NCBI GenBank assembly: GCA_900550565.1
Contig: URSG01000002.1
Location: forward strand, 13,308-77,307
DNA length: 64,000 bases
Direction of reading: 5' to 3'
Origin: an uncultured Rickettsiales bacterium
GTDB taxonomy: Bacteria; Pseudomonadota; Alphaproteobacteria; Rs-D84
Shown here in pieces: positions 41,820 to 52,858 of the stretch; position 1 is the first letter of the stretch; each line of letters begins with the position of its first letter. Under the pieces are notes generated by a model, which searched no databases, had not been told where the DNA came from, and saw only the letters and a list, made by a program, of their open reading frames with translations. The translations under genes and the position numbers were made by a program.

Positions 41820-43634
41820 ATGAAACTGTTGCACGCAATCATTACCGCGACCATATTTATATCTGGCACGTGCGCAAATGCACTGGGGGCGAACGATTGC
41901 ACTAATCCAACATATCGCCAGAACAATCCTGAAAAATGCAATTTCTTTGGCGGCGCGACCGCACTTGTCGGCAGTTCAACCATCGCGGCCAGCGCACTGG
42001 CATTGGCCAGTCTGGCGTCCACAGGCGGTGGTGGCGGACACAGCGGTGGCGTTCAACCGACATTGACCACACGATATTACGTCGGCAACGATTTAGATTC
42101 TGCGCACCTGGCCGGTATAATGGGCAGTGAAACATTTGAGCGCAATTTTGACCAATATAACAGTATTCGCCTGGCCTGGTCATTGGGGCGTGGCTGGACG
42201 GGGGCCGGCACAAATATTGCGGTGCTGGATTCTGGGCCAGATACGTGGCACGGCCGAACCGTTGCGTCATTTGCGTCTGGCGCGGTTGCCCCAGATGCCC
42301 ACGTGACAGAATACAAGATTGTTGACGAAAAAATGGACTTTCTGGCATACGCCGATATTGCACGCACAATCGCCAGCGCACCCGACGCAAATGTTTATAA
42401 CGCCAGTTGGTCTGTGGGTATGCGCGCAACCGAATTAAAATCACGCGCGCAACTGGAACGATTGACCGACCCTGCCTTTGTCACAGAACTGTCTAACGCG
42501 ACAACCACGCGCGACGCGATTTTCGTCTGGGCCGCCGGCAATGATGCGGCGAACCAATCCAGTATGTTATCGGCGATGCCCCGTGTTGTCCCAGAACTGC
42601 GTGGTCATTTTATAAACGTTGTGGCATTTGATAACGCGACGGGCACACTGGCCGATTACAGCAACGCGTGTGGAATAACGCGCGACTGGTGCATAACCGC
42701 CCCCGGCAGTTTAATTACCGACGACGGCGCGCACGCCGATGGCACCAGTTTTGCCGCCCCAATCGTATCGGCGGCAATCGCCACTGTGCGCCAGGCATTT
42801 CCATATATGACCGCCCCCCAGGTGACATCATTATTATTTGAAACCGCGCGCGACTTGGGCGCGCCTGGCATTGACGCGATATACGGCCACGGAATGTTAG
42901 ACTTGGAACGCGCAACGCGTCCTGTGGGGGTGGCATTGATTCCACTGGACGATGGCACAATGCAGCCATTGCGGACGGCGCGCGTATCGGGCCAAATCGC
43001 CCACAGCATAAAATCTGCAAATCCAAAGTTTGCATTTTTTGACGCATACGGGCGCGCATTTCCAGGAAATCTGAACGACAACATTTCAATAAAAAATCCA
43101 TCTGTGGGGTGGCGACATCTGCACGGCAACCAAACGACAAACGCCATGGACGCCGGCAATATCCAGATAGGATTTCGCAGCGCAGATTTCTTGCCCACCA
43201 GTGGGTTCTTGAACACAGACCGCCAAAACTTTATCAGTTTTATTGGCGCAACAAATACGTGGGAATATATGGGTGCTGAAATATTCCAGAACGCCACAAT
43301 CGGCCACGCACGCCCAGAAACCACGAACGACTCGTTCATTACTGGATTTTCAGACATAACAACCGCGTCATTTGCCGTCGGCACACGTATCCAAGACTGG
43401 ACATTTTCTGTATCAATCCCAGACACTGTGGTTTCTGGCAATATGACAATGCGCCTGCCCACGGGGCGCGCGCCAGACGGCACGATTTTATACCACGATT
43501 ATACCGCCGACCTGGTCACGCGACCGTCTGTGGACATTTCGGCCAAATATAAATTTATGACCGTCGGATTTGTTGACAATCCATACGGCACAGACGAATT
43601 GTATCTGTTGGGAACGTGGCGTTTGCGGTTCTAG
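41820..43634 (+). CDS. Secreted subtilisin-family (S8) serine protease
   Basis: A 604-residue exported protein. A signal peptide (MKLLHAIITATIFISGTCANA) and a Gly-rich linker precede an S8 domain. The catalytic residues are Asp137 (VLDSGPD), His144 (WHGRTVASF) and Ser310 (DGTSFAAP); the oxyanion Asn is in WAAGND. Asp and His are only 7 residues apart because the usual intervening loop of about 30 is missing. The C-terminal 230 residues are beta-rich and end LLGTWRLRF, with a terminal Phe that could mark an outer-membrane or autotransporter-like domain. It lies upstream of the alpha-2-macroglobulin gene. Confidence 0.82.
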   Translation: MKLLHAIITATIFISGTCANALGANDCTNPTYRQNNPEKCNFFGGATALVGSSTIAASALALASLASTGGGGGHSGGVQPTLTTRYYVGNDLDSAHLAGIMGSETFERNFDQYNSIRLAWSLGRGWTGAGTNIAVLDSGPDTWHGRTVASFASGAVAPDAHVTEYKIVDEKMDFLAYADIARTIASAPDANVYNASWSVGMRATELKSRAQLERLTDPAFVTELSNATTTRDAIFVWAAGNDAANQSSMLSAMPRVVPELRGHFINVVAFDNATGTLADYSNACGITRDWCITAPGSLITDDGAHADGTSFAAPIVSAAIATVRQAFPYMTAPQVTSLLFETARDLGAPGIDAIYGHGMLDLERATRPVGVALIPLDDGTMQPLRTARVSGQIAHSIKSANPKFAFFDAYGRAFPGNLNDNISIKNPSVGWRHLHGNQTTNAMDAGNIQIGFRSADFLPTSGFLNTDRQNFISFIGATNTWEYMGAEIFQNATIGHARPETTNDSFITGFSDITTASFAVGTRIQDWTFSVSIPDTVVSGNMTMRLPTGRAPDGTILYHDYTADLVTRPSVDISAKYKFMTVGFVDNPYGTDELYLLGTWRLRF

Positions 43635-43680
43635 TGTTTTGCGTTCCTGTTGCCGTGAATCAAAAAAATCATATTTAGAC

Positions 43681-43709
43681 TTGTCTTTTTGCCTTTCGGC
43701 ATTTACAAT
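43681..43709 (+). promoter_or_regulatory. Promoter of the alpha-2-macroglobulin/pbpC operon
   Basis: TTGTCT (43681-43686), a 17-bp spacer and TACAAT (43704-43709), about 38 nt before the ATG, which has a GGGG ribosome binding site. Confidence 0.6.
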
Positions 43710-43747
43710 AAAGTCATATTCTGTTAGGAACAGGGGTCTGATACATA

Positions 43748-46700
43748 ATGAAAAAGAATTCACGCACACGTAAAACAAACAAACGCATACCGTCGCGCAA
43801 ATGGCGTCGTATTATTATTGCCGTTGTGGCCACGTTTATCACTGTGACCGCTGGCGCAGTATTGTGGCGCGCAGTATCGCATAAATCTGCAAACACGACG
43901 GTTATGCACGCATCTGTTCCTGAAATTTCGGCTGTGCGTTTTACTGATGACGGCACGGTATTGTTTGGCGCAAACGATATTCCAACCGTCAACAACAATC
44001 GCACGATGTCGGAAATTATGCCACTGACGATTTCTTATAATTGGATGTCTGGGCCGTATCAGCGCGCAATCAAACCAAACCTGAGCCAGTCTGATATTGA
44101 TAACGGCATAAAAATATCGCCATTGGTTCGCGGAACATTTAAAATCCAGGGTGGTGGCGATGAAATCACATTTACGCCCACGGTTGATTGGCCGGCCGAC
44201 ACTGATTTCACAGTTCGCATTGACAAACGTTTATTTAATGACGATGTATCTGTGGATAAAAAAACAATATCTTTTACCACGCCGAAAATTACTGCGACGG
44301 TATCCAGTTTTAATTTATACCCTGCCCCAGACGCAAAACAATCTGTTGTTGGGGTTGCGGTAATATCGTTTAATTATCCGATTGATACTGCAAACTTTAC
44401 AGACAAAATTTTGGTCAAACTTGATGACCGCAAATTGGATTTTGACGTCAAACTGGATAAATTTCATCGCACCGCCGTGATTACAACTGCGCCGATAAAA
44501 ATTACTAATTCGTCTCAGATTGTGCGCTTGAAATTAAACCGTGTGTCGCCGGCGTCTGGCGATGGCGCAACGAAAAAGTTGACTGCGCACACAACAGTTG
44601 AATCTGCGGATAATATATTCAAGGTTGCATCTATTACAACAACGGCCGCCGATGATACAAACGGAAATGCGCGCCAACTGGTCTTGGTTGATATGACGAC
44701 TGCGGCGGCACGCAATACAGATTGGGCAAAAAATGTTGATATTTACCTGTTGCCAGAATTCAAAAACGACGACGAACAGGCCGACAATCGCACACACCAC
44801 TGGGGCGCAGATGAAATTACCGATGATGTATTAAAATCGGCCCAGAAATTGGATACAACGCGCACAGAATTCGTCAATCCGGCCGGCGTTTATCAATACG
44901 CATTTCCGTATGAGGTATCTGACACACGCGACCGATTTATATATGTCCGCGTGACGGCTGGGTTGAAATCAGAATCTGGGTTCACAATGAAAAACACCGC
45001 GTCATCTGTTATGGCGGTGCCATATCCACCACGCACGGTTAAAATCGCCGGCAGTGGCGCACTGTTGTCATTGGGTGGCGACAAAAATTTGGCCATTATG
45101 GCACGTGGTGGCGCGACGGCAGCGTATGTGAATTTATACAAAATAAAATCATCTGAAATCAACCACCTGATTTCCCAGACATACAACATATTTTCTGAAA
45201 ACATCGCGTTCAAATCGTGGTCATTTGGCACCGATGATATGTCTGTTGTTTTTACCAAGAAAATCACATTTTCAGACACATCAATGACCCATACAAATTA
45301 CGCGTCAATAAACTTGGGCGATTATCTGGACCGCACAAATGACAAGACGGGCATTTTCGTTATCCAAACTGGCCCAGATGAAAATTCCGCTGATTCCAGT
45401 GACCGTCGTCTGATTTTATTGACCGACCTGGGCATTATTCGCAAGGTGTCAACATCTGACGCGTCTGCGTTGTTTGTCGTGCAACTGTCTGATGGCGCGC
45501 CGGCGACCGACACAGAAATATCTGTTCTGGGACGCAACGGCAACGCCGTGTGGGCCGGTCGCACAGATGAAAACGGTCGCGCTGATTTACCGACACTGTC
45601 GCCAAACGAATATCGTGGCGCACGCGAACCGGTCGCGATTGTCGCGCGCCGTGGAACCGACGTATCGTTTATCCCATATAACGCAGGCGCACCAATGGTT
45701 GACTATTCTAAATTTGATGTTGACGGTGTATATTCATACGGCAACGTTCCACTGAACGCATTTATTTTCACAGACCGCGGAATTTATCGCGCTGGTGAAA
45801 AAATGATTATTGGTGGCATTGTCAAAAACAAATCGTTCAAATCATTGGCAGGAATACCTGTCCGTATGGAAATTCGTGACCCACGTGGCCGCGACAGTTT
45901 TTCCAAGACGTTTTCTGTCACGCACGACGGTATGTTTGATACCAGATATGAAATTCCTGCAACTGCGGCCACGGGCGAATACCAGGTTCATCTGTATTCT
46001 TTGGACGCGCGCAATAATATTGATAACACGCTGGGTGGCACAACATTTCGCGTTGCCGATTTTGTCCCAGACAATTTGAAAATATCAACAAACATCACAG
46101 ACGCATCGGACAACGGCTGGATTTCGCCTGAAAATATGCACGCCAATGTATCGTTGCGTAATTTGTTTGGAACGGCCGCCACAGATAAACGCATATCTGT
46201 CCAGGCAACTTTGCGTCCAACGAATTTCACGTTTTCTGGATACAGCGACTATAAATTCACAACTAATTTTATTTCTGGCACAGGCCTCAGCGACAGCACG
46301 GCCCGCAACGCCCAGACATTTTCGGTTGATTTGCCAGATGTTCGCACCGATGAAAACGGCGCAGCCAGTTTTGACATCGCGTTTAATGACAGTATCCCAA
46401 TGGGAACATACACGCTGTCCATCATCGCCCAGGGATTTGAAGGGGATTCTGGGCGCAGTGTTCGCGCCACCGCCACGACACGCGTATCTGGGGCAAAATA
46501 CCTGGTGGGATATCGCGCGACGGGCGATTTAGACTATATTTCACGTGGCGCAACGCGCAGTGTTCATCTGATTGCGCTGGATCACACTGGGACAGCGGCG
46601 ACGGCCACGGGGTTGCGTATGCGCTTGGTTCGTCGCGAAAATTTAACCAGCCTGGTCAAGGATTACAGTGGTTATTACAAATATCAAACGGTCACCCGGG

Positions 46701-49498
46701 ACAAGGTTATAAATCAAACCCCGATTGATATTCCAAACGCCGGTCGCACACTGCGCCTGGACACAGACGCCCCGGGAACATATTTTATCCAGATTCTGGA
46801 CGCCGCCGATAAAACATTGGCCAACATTGAATATTTCGTTGCCGGCAATAAAAACACAGAACTAAAATCGGACACAAACGCAGAACTAAAAATAAAACTG
46901 TCGTCCACAGAATACAAACCTGGCGAAAAAATCGCGGTCAGCATTACCGCCCCATACGCTGGAACGGGTCTGGTCACGATTGAACGCGACCGCGTCTATG
47001 CATACAAATGGTTTCACGCAGACACAACGACATCGGTTCAACATATTACTGTTCCCGAAGGGTTTTCTGGCACCGGATATGTCAACGTTTCGTTTGTCCG
47101 CAATATCGCCAGTCGCGACGTTTTCACCAATCCATACGCGTATGCCGTTGCGCCATTTTCTGTCAATCTGGACGAACACAGAATAAATGTCAAACTGGCC
47201 ACGCCTGATATTGTTCGCGATCACACGTTGAACATAAAATATACTGCCGACCGTGACGCGCGTATGATGATATTCGCCGTCAACACCGGTATATTACAGG
47301 TTGCAAAATACACCGTTCCACAACCACTGAAATACTTTTTCCAAAAATCCGCATTACAGGTCACGACGTTTCAGACCCTGTCGCTGTTATTGCCAGAATA
47401 CAAAATCCTGCGCGAGTTCGCAAAAACAGGTGGTGGCGATTTCGCGTCTGATGCCGACGGCCAAATTTTGAACAATCCATTTGCACGACGTGGTCTGGCC
47501 CCGGTGGCGTTCTATTCTGGTATTTTGGACGTTGCGGCAAACACACCTGGCGAAATAACGTTTGATTTGCCTGAATATTTTAATGGTGCTGTTCGCGTAT
47601 TTGCCGTTGCAACTGACGCCACCGCTATGGGCAGCGCAGACACAAACGTTCACGTTCAATCGCCGGTTGTTATATCAATGTCGGCACCAACCGTTGTTGC
47701 CCCAGGTGATAGGTTTAACATCAGTGGTGTTATTTCAAATCTGACCGATGGCACGGGCGCAAATGCAATCGCAAATATTTCTGTGCGCGCATCAGACAAC
47801 CTGAAACTGGGTCAAACATCGGGCAAAATCGCGGTGCCTGAAAACACTGAAAACCTGTTTATCACAGATGTTTTGACCGGCAACGACGTCGGCAATGCCC
47901 AGATAACAATGAACGCCGTAATCACATCTGACGGCGTGGCAAAATCTAATGCGATGGTCACATCTGATATATCTGTGCGCCCGACAACAACGTTCCAGAC
48001 GACGGCGCGCACCGGGATATTGGGCGGCACGACAACCCACGTGCGCACTGCACCGACCAAGATGTTCCCAGACACCGCGTCACGCGAAATGATGATTTCT
48101 GGCAATGCGTCTGTGTTGATGCGCCCGTTGTTTTTGTATCTGAACGGGTATGATTTCCCCTGCACAGAACAACTGGTATCGGGGGCAATGCCATACGTTG
48201 TCGCGCCAAACGACGCAATCCTGGGGACGGGGTATTCTGATTCCCGCACCCATATTGATGACACAATACGCGCACTGCAATCGCGCCAGGCCCCAGACGG
48301 TTCATTTGAACTGTGGCCAAATACCGCGTCTGTTGACGTTGCAATCGCACGCAACACTGCCTACGATGCGATGGTTGCCGAAACAACCGCATACGTGGCC
48401 CAGTTTTTGACAATGGCGCGTGCCGCCGGGTTCAATGTCCCCAGTGATATGCACGGACGCGCGATTGACTTTCTGCGCGATTACGCTGGCGGAACAATTA
48501 CCGACGACCAAAACGCACGTGCGGTTGCACACGCAATCTTTGTCATAACCCAGAACAATTTTGTCACAACTAATTACATAAATCTGTTCCAGGAATACGC
48601 CGACAAAAACATCAAGAATTGGCAACGTGATTTAATGGGAACATACATCGCCGCGGCGTATAAAATTATGCACCAAGACGCCCAGGCCGACGCCCTGATT
48701 GCAAAATATCGCACATCTGATAAAAAATTTGAATATATTGGCGTGTTTGCAAACAATGTCGCGAACGACGCAATACACAACTATATCGTCCGCCATTATT
48801 TTAACGAAACGCCAGATATTACCACCAGTATGCAAAAATATATTGATGGCGGAAATTATGATTCGTTCACCGCTGCGATGACAATTATGGGATTGCACGG
48901 CACAACATCAGACGGAATAATTTCTGGCATATCGGTTGTCGCCGACGGGGAAAAATTACACGGCAAAATTGTTGATAATTATTTCAGCGTGCAAATCCCG
49001 AACGACGCATCACGCATTGAAATAAAATGCCCTGGGTGCACAGACAATGCCACGCCGTATTATTCGTTGATTTCACGCGGATATCCAACCAGCACCACTG
49101 ACGCATCAAACGGCATATCCGTCTTGCGCGAATATTTTGACAGCACCGGGGAACGGATAACATCTGGGAACATCGGTGACATTGTGACTGTTCGCATTTT
49201 TGCGCGCGCCCGTGGCACAGATTTTGTTCCAAATGTCGCGATTACTGATTTGTTGCCGGGCGGATTTGTCGTTGACGGCGACGTCACCGGGAACGCCACA
49301 TTTACCCAGGTTCGTGACGACCGCGTCGTTGTCTTTGCCGACGTATCACGCAGTGGCGAAACATTTGAATACCGTGCGCAACTGACCACATCGGGCGAAT
49401 TCAATGTGCCACCAATTCACGCAGAATCTATGTATAATCCAGGCGTGAACGCAACCGGGGACGCAGAAAAATTCACCGTGAAAAATGAAACGCACTAG
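43748..49498 (+). CDS. yfhM: Bacterial alpha-2-macroglobulin (YfhM-like) with thioester motif
   Basis: A 1916-residue inner-membrane-anchored periplasmic protein. A basic tail and TM helix (IIIAVVATFITVTAGAVLW) are followed by many Ig-like MG domains, including the typical YGNVPLNAFIFTDRGIYRAGEKM, and the thioester region. The CxEQ thioester motif is present as CTEQ at Cys1472. The C-terminal receptor-like domain ends VPPIHAESMYNPGVNA. These proteins trap proteases in the periplasm and usually pair with PBP1C, as here. It overlaps pbpC by 14 bp. Confidence 0.94.
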   Translation: MKKNSRTRKTNKRIPSRKWRRIIIAVVATFITVTAGAVLWRAVSHKSANTTVMHASVPEISAVRFTDDGTVLFGANDIPTVNNNRTMSEIMPLTISYNWMSGPYQRAIKPNLSQSDIDNGIKISPLVRGTFKIQGGGDEITFTPTVDWPADTDFTVRIDKRLFNDDVSVDKKTISFTTPKITATVSSFNLYPAPDAKQSVVGVAVISFNYPIDTANFTDKILVKLDDRKLDFDVKLDKFHRTAVITTAPIKITNSSQIVRLKLNRVSPASGDGATKKLTAHTTVESADNIFKVASITTTAADDTNGNARQLVLVDMTTAAARNTDWAKNVDIYLLPEFKNDDEQADNRTHHWGADEITDDVLKSAQKLDTTRTEFVNPAGVYQYAFPYEVSDTRDRFIYVRVTAGLKSESGFTMKNTASSVMAVPYPPRTVKIAGSGALLSLGGDKNLAIMARGGATAAYVNLYKIKSSEINHLISQTYNIFSENIAFKSWSFGTDDMSVVFTKKITFSDTSMTHTNYASINLGDYLDRTNDKTGIFVIQTGPDENSADSSDRRLILLTDLGIIRKVSTSDASALFVVQLSDGAPATDTEISVLGRNGNAVWAGRTDENGRADLPTLSPNEYRGAREPVAIVARRGTDVSFIPYNAGAPMVDYSKFDVDGVYSYGNVPLNAFIFTDRGIYRAGEKMIIGGIVKNKSFKSLAGIPVRMEIRDPRGRDSFSKTFSVTHDGMFDTRYEIPATAATGEYQVHLYSLDARNNIDNTLGGTTFRVADFVPDNLKISTNITDASDNGWISPENMHANVSLRNLFGTAATDKRISVQATLRPTNFTFSGYSDYKFTTNFISGTGLSDSTARNAQTFSVDLPDVRTDENGAASFDIAFNDSIPMGTYTLSIIAQGFEGDSGRSVRATATTRVSGAKYLVGYRATGDLDYISRGATRSVHLIALDHTGTAATATGLRMRLVRRENLTSLVKDYSGYYKYQTVTRDKVINQTPIDIPNAGRTLRLDTDAPGTYFIQILDAADKTLANIEYFVAGNKNTELKSDTNAELKIKLSSTEYKPGEKIAVSITAPYAGTGLVTIERDRVYAYKWFHADTTTSVQHITVPEGFSGTGYVNVSFVRNIASRDVFTNPYAYAVAPFSVNLDEHRINVKLATPDIVRDHTLNIKYTADRDARMMIFAVNTGILQVAKYTVPQPLKYFFQKSALQVTTFQTLSLLLPEYKILREFAKTGGGDFASDADGQILNNPFARRGLAPVAFYSGILDVAANTPGEITFDLPEYFNGAVRVFAVATDATAMGSADTNVHVQSPVVISMSAPTVVAPGDRFNISGVISNLTDGTGANAIANISVRASDNLKLGQTSGKIAVPENTENLFITDVLTGNDVGNAQITMNAVITSDGVAKSNAMVTSDISVRPTTTFQTTARTGILGGTTTHVRTAPTKMFPDTASREMMISGNASVLMRPLFLYLNGYDFPCTEQLVSGAMPYVVAPNDAILGTGYSDSRTHIDDTIRALQSRQAPDGSFELWPNTASVDVAIARNTAYDAMVAETTAYVAQFLTMARAAGFNVPSDMHGRAIDFLRDYAGGTITDDQNARAVAHAIFVITQNNFVTTNYINLFQEYADKNIKNWQRDLMGTYIAAAYKIMHQDAQADALIAKYRTSDKKFEYIGVFANNVANDAIHNYIVRHYFNETPDITTSMQKYIDGGNYDSFTAAMTIMGLHGTTSDGIISGISVVADGEKLHGKIVDNYFSVQIPNDASRIEIKCPGCTDNATPYYSLISRGYPTSTTDASNGISVLREYFDSTGERITSGNIGDIVTVRIFARARGTDFVPNVAITDLLPGGFVVDGDVTGNATFTQVRDDRVVVFADVSRSGETFEYRAQLTTSGEFNVPPIHAESMYNPGVNATGDAEKFTVKNETH

Positions 49499-51884
49499 TT
49501 TGATTATTCATCGCATTTGGCAACATATACGTCGTCATCGCGTGGCGTATGCCTGTGTTGCCGGCGTGCTGGTTGTATATTGGACGGTGCGATTGTTTTT
49601 TACACCACCACTGTTGGCGCACACACATTTTTCAACCGCGTATTACGACCGAAATGGTAATTTAATGCGTCTGACATTGTCGGCCGATGATAAATACAGA
49701 TTATTCACCCCATTGAATAAAATCAGTCCTGACATCGCCCGCGCCACCATTTTATATGAAGATAAATATTTCTGGTATCACCCGGGCATAAACCCAGTGT
49801 CTCTGGCCAAGGCCACCGTGAATTGGTTTCGTGGCACGCCCCACCCGGCCGGCGCATCAACAATCACAATGCAGGTTGCACGAATATTATATAACCTGGA
49901 CACGCGTCGCCCTGTTGGAAAACTGGAACAAATTGCCGCCGCGATTTATATTGACGCATTTTATTCCAAGCGCGAAATTCTGGAAACATATTTAAACCTG
50001 GCGCCGTATGGCGGCAACATAGAAGGCGTCGGTGCGGCGGCACTGGTATATTTTCATCATCGCGCCCAAGATATGCCAACCATAGAATCAATTACCCTGG
50101 CGACAATTCCGCAAAATCCGACGCGTCGTGGTCTGAACACGAATACAGGTCTGAACAATATTATGAATATGCGTGGCGATTTGGTGCGACGTTGGGTTGC
50201 CGCAAACCCAGATGACGCCCATCTGGTGACATTGGCCGAAATGCCATTGAACACATATAACGTGCGCGATTTACCGTTTGATGCCCCACATTTCACAGAC
50301 CGCCAAATTGCCACACGACAAAATTATTGGGCTGACATTGGCGCGCGCAATTCAGAAATCAGAACGACGCTGGACATAAATCTGCAAAAACGATTGACCC
50401 AGACACTGCGCCAGCAAATTGCGCGACGAAAATCCCACGGCGTCAATAATGCTGCGGCGATTTTGGTCAACTATAAAACCATGCAGGTTTTAGCGCACAT
50501 CGGTTCGGTTGATTATTTTGATAAATCTATTTTTGGCGAAAACGACGGCGTCACCGCACGACGCAGTCCGGGTTCAACCCTGAAACCATTGATATACGCC
50601 GCCGCCACCGACCGCGGTATGATTCACGGTATGACATTATTGCGCGACGCGAAAATCAGTTTTGGGGTATATGCCCCTGAAAATTCAGACAGTGAATTTT
50701 ACGGCCCAGTGCTGGCGCATACTGCATTGACACATTCGCGAAATATCCCGGCGATTGATTTACTGCGCAAAATAGGCGTGCGAAATTTCTATCAAATGTT
50801 GTCTGATTACGGGGTTGAAAATCTGAAATCGCCCGACCATTATGGCATATCAATCGCCCTGGGTGGGGCCGAGGTTTCAATGTTCGAACTGGCCGGAATA
50901 TACACAGGCATTGCGAACCTGGGCCGGCATTATGCAATTCGCACAAACCTGGACACGCCACTGTCGCGTGGGGTGCAAATCCTGTCGCCCGAGGCGAACT
51001 TTCTGACGCTGGATATGTTGGCGCGTCAATCTGCGCCCAGTGCCGCATTACCATTTGAACGTCGCACAACATCACAAATCCGCCACTATTGGAAAACAGG
51101 CACATCATCATCATATCGCGACGCCTGGACGGCCGGGATATTTGGCGACTATGTTTTAATTGTCTGGGTTGGGAATTTTGACGGCACACCAAACAACGCG
51201 TTTTCAGGGGCGCGCACGGCCGCACCAATTTATTTCGCATTGGCCGATACCGTCGCGTCATACGACGCCGCCCGTGGTCACCCGATACAGAACAATAATT
51301 TTCTGCGCGATGATATGAACGTCGCATTGGTGCCTATGTGCGACGGCGTTGGCGGTTTGGCCGGGCAACACTGTTCCAAAACTGTTTATTCATATTTTAT
51401 CCCAGGTGTATCGCCCATTGACACATCGCCAATTTATCGTGCAGTTGCGATTGATAACGCGACCGGATTGCGCGCATGCGACGCATCGCCAGACACGACG
51501 CATACGGCGGTCTATGAATTTTGGGACGCAGAATATCTGGATATGTTCCGACGCGCCGGCGTCACGCGCAACACCCCACCCCCATTTATGCCCGGGTGCA
51601 ATCTGGACGAAATCGTTGACGCCAATCCAACAAACGTAATTATATCCCCTATCGCAGACACCCGAATCGTAATTACCGACAATCGCGACATTGCCGACGT
51701 ATCGTTTCAGGCAATTTCTACGCGCAACGACGCAACAATATTTTGGTTTGTTGATGATGACTTTATCGGCAAAACCCGGTCGGGCGAAATTATTTCGCGC
51801 CCAATAAAAATGGGGACGCACACCGTCCGAACATCTGATGCACTGGGCAACGCCGGTCGCACAGAATTCAGCGTAATTAAATAA
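49485..51884 (+). CDS. pbpC: Penicillin-binding protein 1C
   Basis: A 799-residue bifunctional peptidoglycan synthase. The N-terminal TM helix is followed by a GT51 transglycosylase (EDKYFWYHPGINP, GASTITMQVARIL, YLNLAPYGGNIEGV) and a transpeptidase with SxxK in SPGSTLKPLIYA, the SRN motif in HSRNIPA and KTGTSSSYRDAW. A C-terminal BiPBP_C domain follows. The start lies within the last codons of the alpha-2-macroglobulin gene, so the two are translationally coupled. The pair is thought to guard and repair the envelope. Confidence 0.95.
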   Translation: MKRTSLIIHRIWQHIRRHRVAYACVAGVLVVYWTVRLFFTPPLLAHTHFSTAYYDRNGNLMRLTLSADDKYRLFTPLNKISPDIARATILYEDKYFWYHPGINPVSLAKATVNWFRGTPHPAGASTITMQVARILYNLDTRRPVGKLEQIAAAIYIDAFYSKREILETYLNLAPYGGNIEGVGAAALVYFHHRAQDMPTIESITLATIPQNPTRRGLNTNTGLNNIMNMRGDLVRRWVAANPDDAHLVTLAEMPLNTYNVRDLPFDAPHFTDRQIATRQNYWADIGARNSEIRTTLDINLQKRLTQTLRQQIARRKSHGVNNAAAILVNYKTMQVLAHIGSVDYFDKSIFGENDGVTARRSPGSTLKPLIYAAATDRGMIHGMTLLRDAKISFGVYAPENSDSEFYGPVLAHTALTHSRNIPAIDLLRKIGVRNFYQMLSDYGVENLKSPDHYGISIALGGAEVSMFELAGIYTGIANLGRHYAIRTNLDTPLSRGVQILSPEANFLTLDMLARQSAPSAALPFERRTTSQIRHYWKTGTSSSYRDAWTAGIFGDYVLIVWVGNFDGTPNNAFSGARTAAPIYFALADTVASYDAARGHPIQNNNFLRDDMNVALVPMCDGVGGLAGQHCSKTVYSYFIPGVSPIDTSPIYRAVAIDNATGLRACDASPDTTHTAVYEFWDAEYLDMFRRAGVTRNTPPPFMPGCNLDEIVDANPTNVIISPIADTRIVITDNRDIADVSFQAISTRNDATIFWFVDDDFIGKTRSGEIISRPIKMGTHTVRTSDALGNAGRTEFSVIK

Positions 51885-51888
51885 AAAA

Positions 51889-51910
51889 CCGGCGCACATT
51901 GCCACGCCGG
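51889..51910. terminator. Terminator between pbpC and the outer-membrane gene
   Basis: A CCGGCG/CGCCGG stem with a 10-nt loop and a T run on the minus strand. Confidence 0.65.
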
Positions 51911-51916
51911 CATACA

Positions 51917-52786
51917 CTACATCAAATCAAATTTTGTTATATAGTTAAACGACACCCCGATGATAAAATTACTGCCATAAACATCGGTGGCACGTGCCTT
52001 GGCCAGGCGATATTGCAGATACGGCCCCATCGTAAAACTGGACCACAAATTTGTATCCAATCGCAATACCGCCGACAAATCACGTTCCAAATCTGTGCCG
52101 ACATAATCAGAATAATGCAAGTATTCACGATAATAACCATTGCTGGAAAATTTCACACCATCGCGCACCGCGTATTCCAGACGCCAGCCGGCTTCTATAC
52201 CGGTTTTGCTGGTCTGGGCGTGTCCGTATGTAAAATCATATTCATACAGTCCTGTTGCATATAAACTTTTCAAAATCTTGTGGTCAAACAGGGCCAAACC
52301 GGCACTGGCACGGGCAATTTGCTGACGCGGTGCATCGTGATTATCTTCAAATTGTGTATCGTATGCACCACGAAGCGTCGGCCCGAATTTCAGTCCTGAA
52401 AAATCCCAGCACGCGTGCGATGCATCACTGGTAAATTCAATTTTATCCGCATTTTGGTCAACTGTCTTGGGGCCATCATAGGGTTTCAGTGTCGTTTTAC
52501 CGTATTCCATAAACAGGCCATTATCCCATTTGAAACGCCTGTGATTATATTCCAACACGACATCAGATATGCCCTTGATATAATCCTGGCTGGACGCATT
52601 CAGTGCCGACACCGGCGAATCCGCATATTGACGTGCATTTGTGACCGTGGTCTTGGACAATTCCAACCCCATACGACGAATATTTAATTTCAGTGTTTTT
52701 GGTGCCGGTTCAATATCCAGCACATCATCTGCGTGCGCAACCATTGGCGACAACGCCATAAATAGAACTAACGATAATTTTTTCAC
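51917..52786 (-). CDS. Outer-membrane beta-barrel protein
   Basis: A 289-residue exported protein with a signal peptide (KLSLVLFMALSPMVAHA) and alternating aromatic/polar strands throughout (GLYEYDFTYGHAQ, WRLEYAVRDGVKFSSNGYY, FTMGPYLQYRLAKA, FIIGVSFNYITKF). GTG start with AAGGAAAG upstream. No specific family; porin-like or autotransporter-barrel-like. The sequence ends FDLM, not in the usual aromatic residue. Confidence 0.7.
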   Translation of the reverse strand: MKKLSLVLFMALSPMVAHADDVLDIEPAPKTLKLNIRRMGLELSKTTVTNARQYADSPVSALNASSQDYIKGISDVVLEYNHRRFKWDNGLFMEYGKTTLKPYDGPKTVDQNADKIEFTSDASHACWDFSGLKFGPTLRGAYDTQFEDNHDAPRQQIARASAGLALFDHKILKSLYATGLYEYDFTYGHAQTSKTGIEAGWRLEYAVRDGVKFSSNGYYREYLHYSDYVGTDLERDLSAVLRLDTNLWSSFTMGPYLQYRLAKARATDVYGSNFIIGVSFNYITKFDLM

Positions 52787-52858
52787 GATTTTCTTTCCTT
52801 ATAGCGATTGGCAATTTATAAAAATTTTATACAAAGTCAAGGAATTCTTGCCCGCAAT

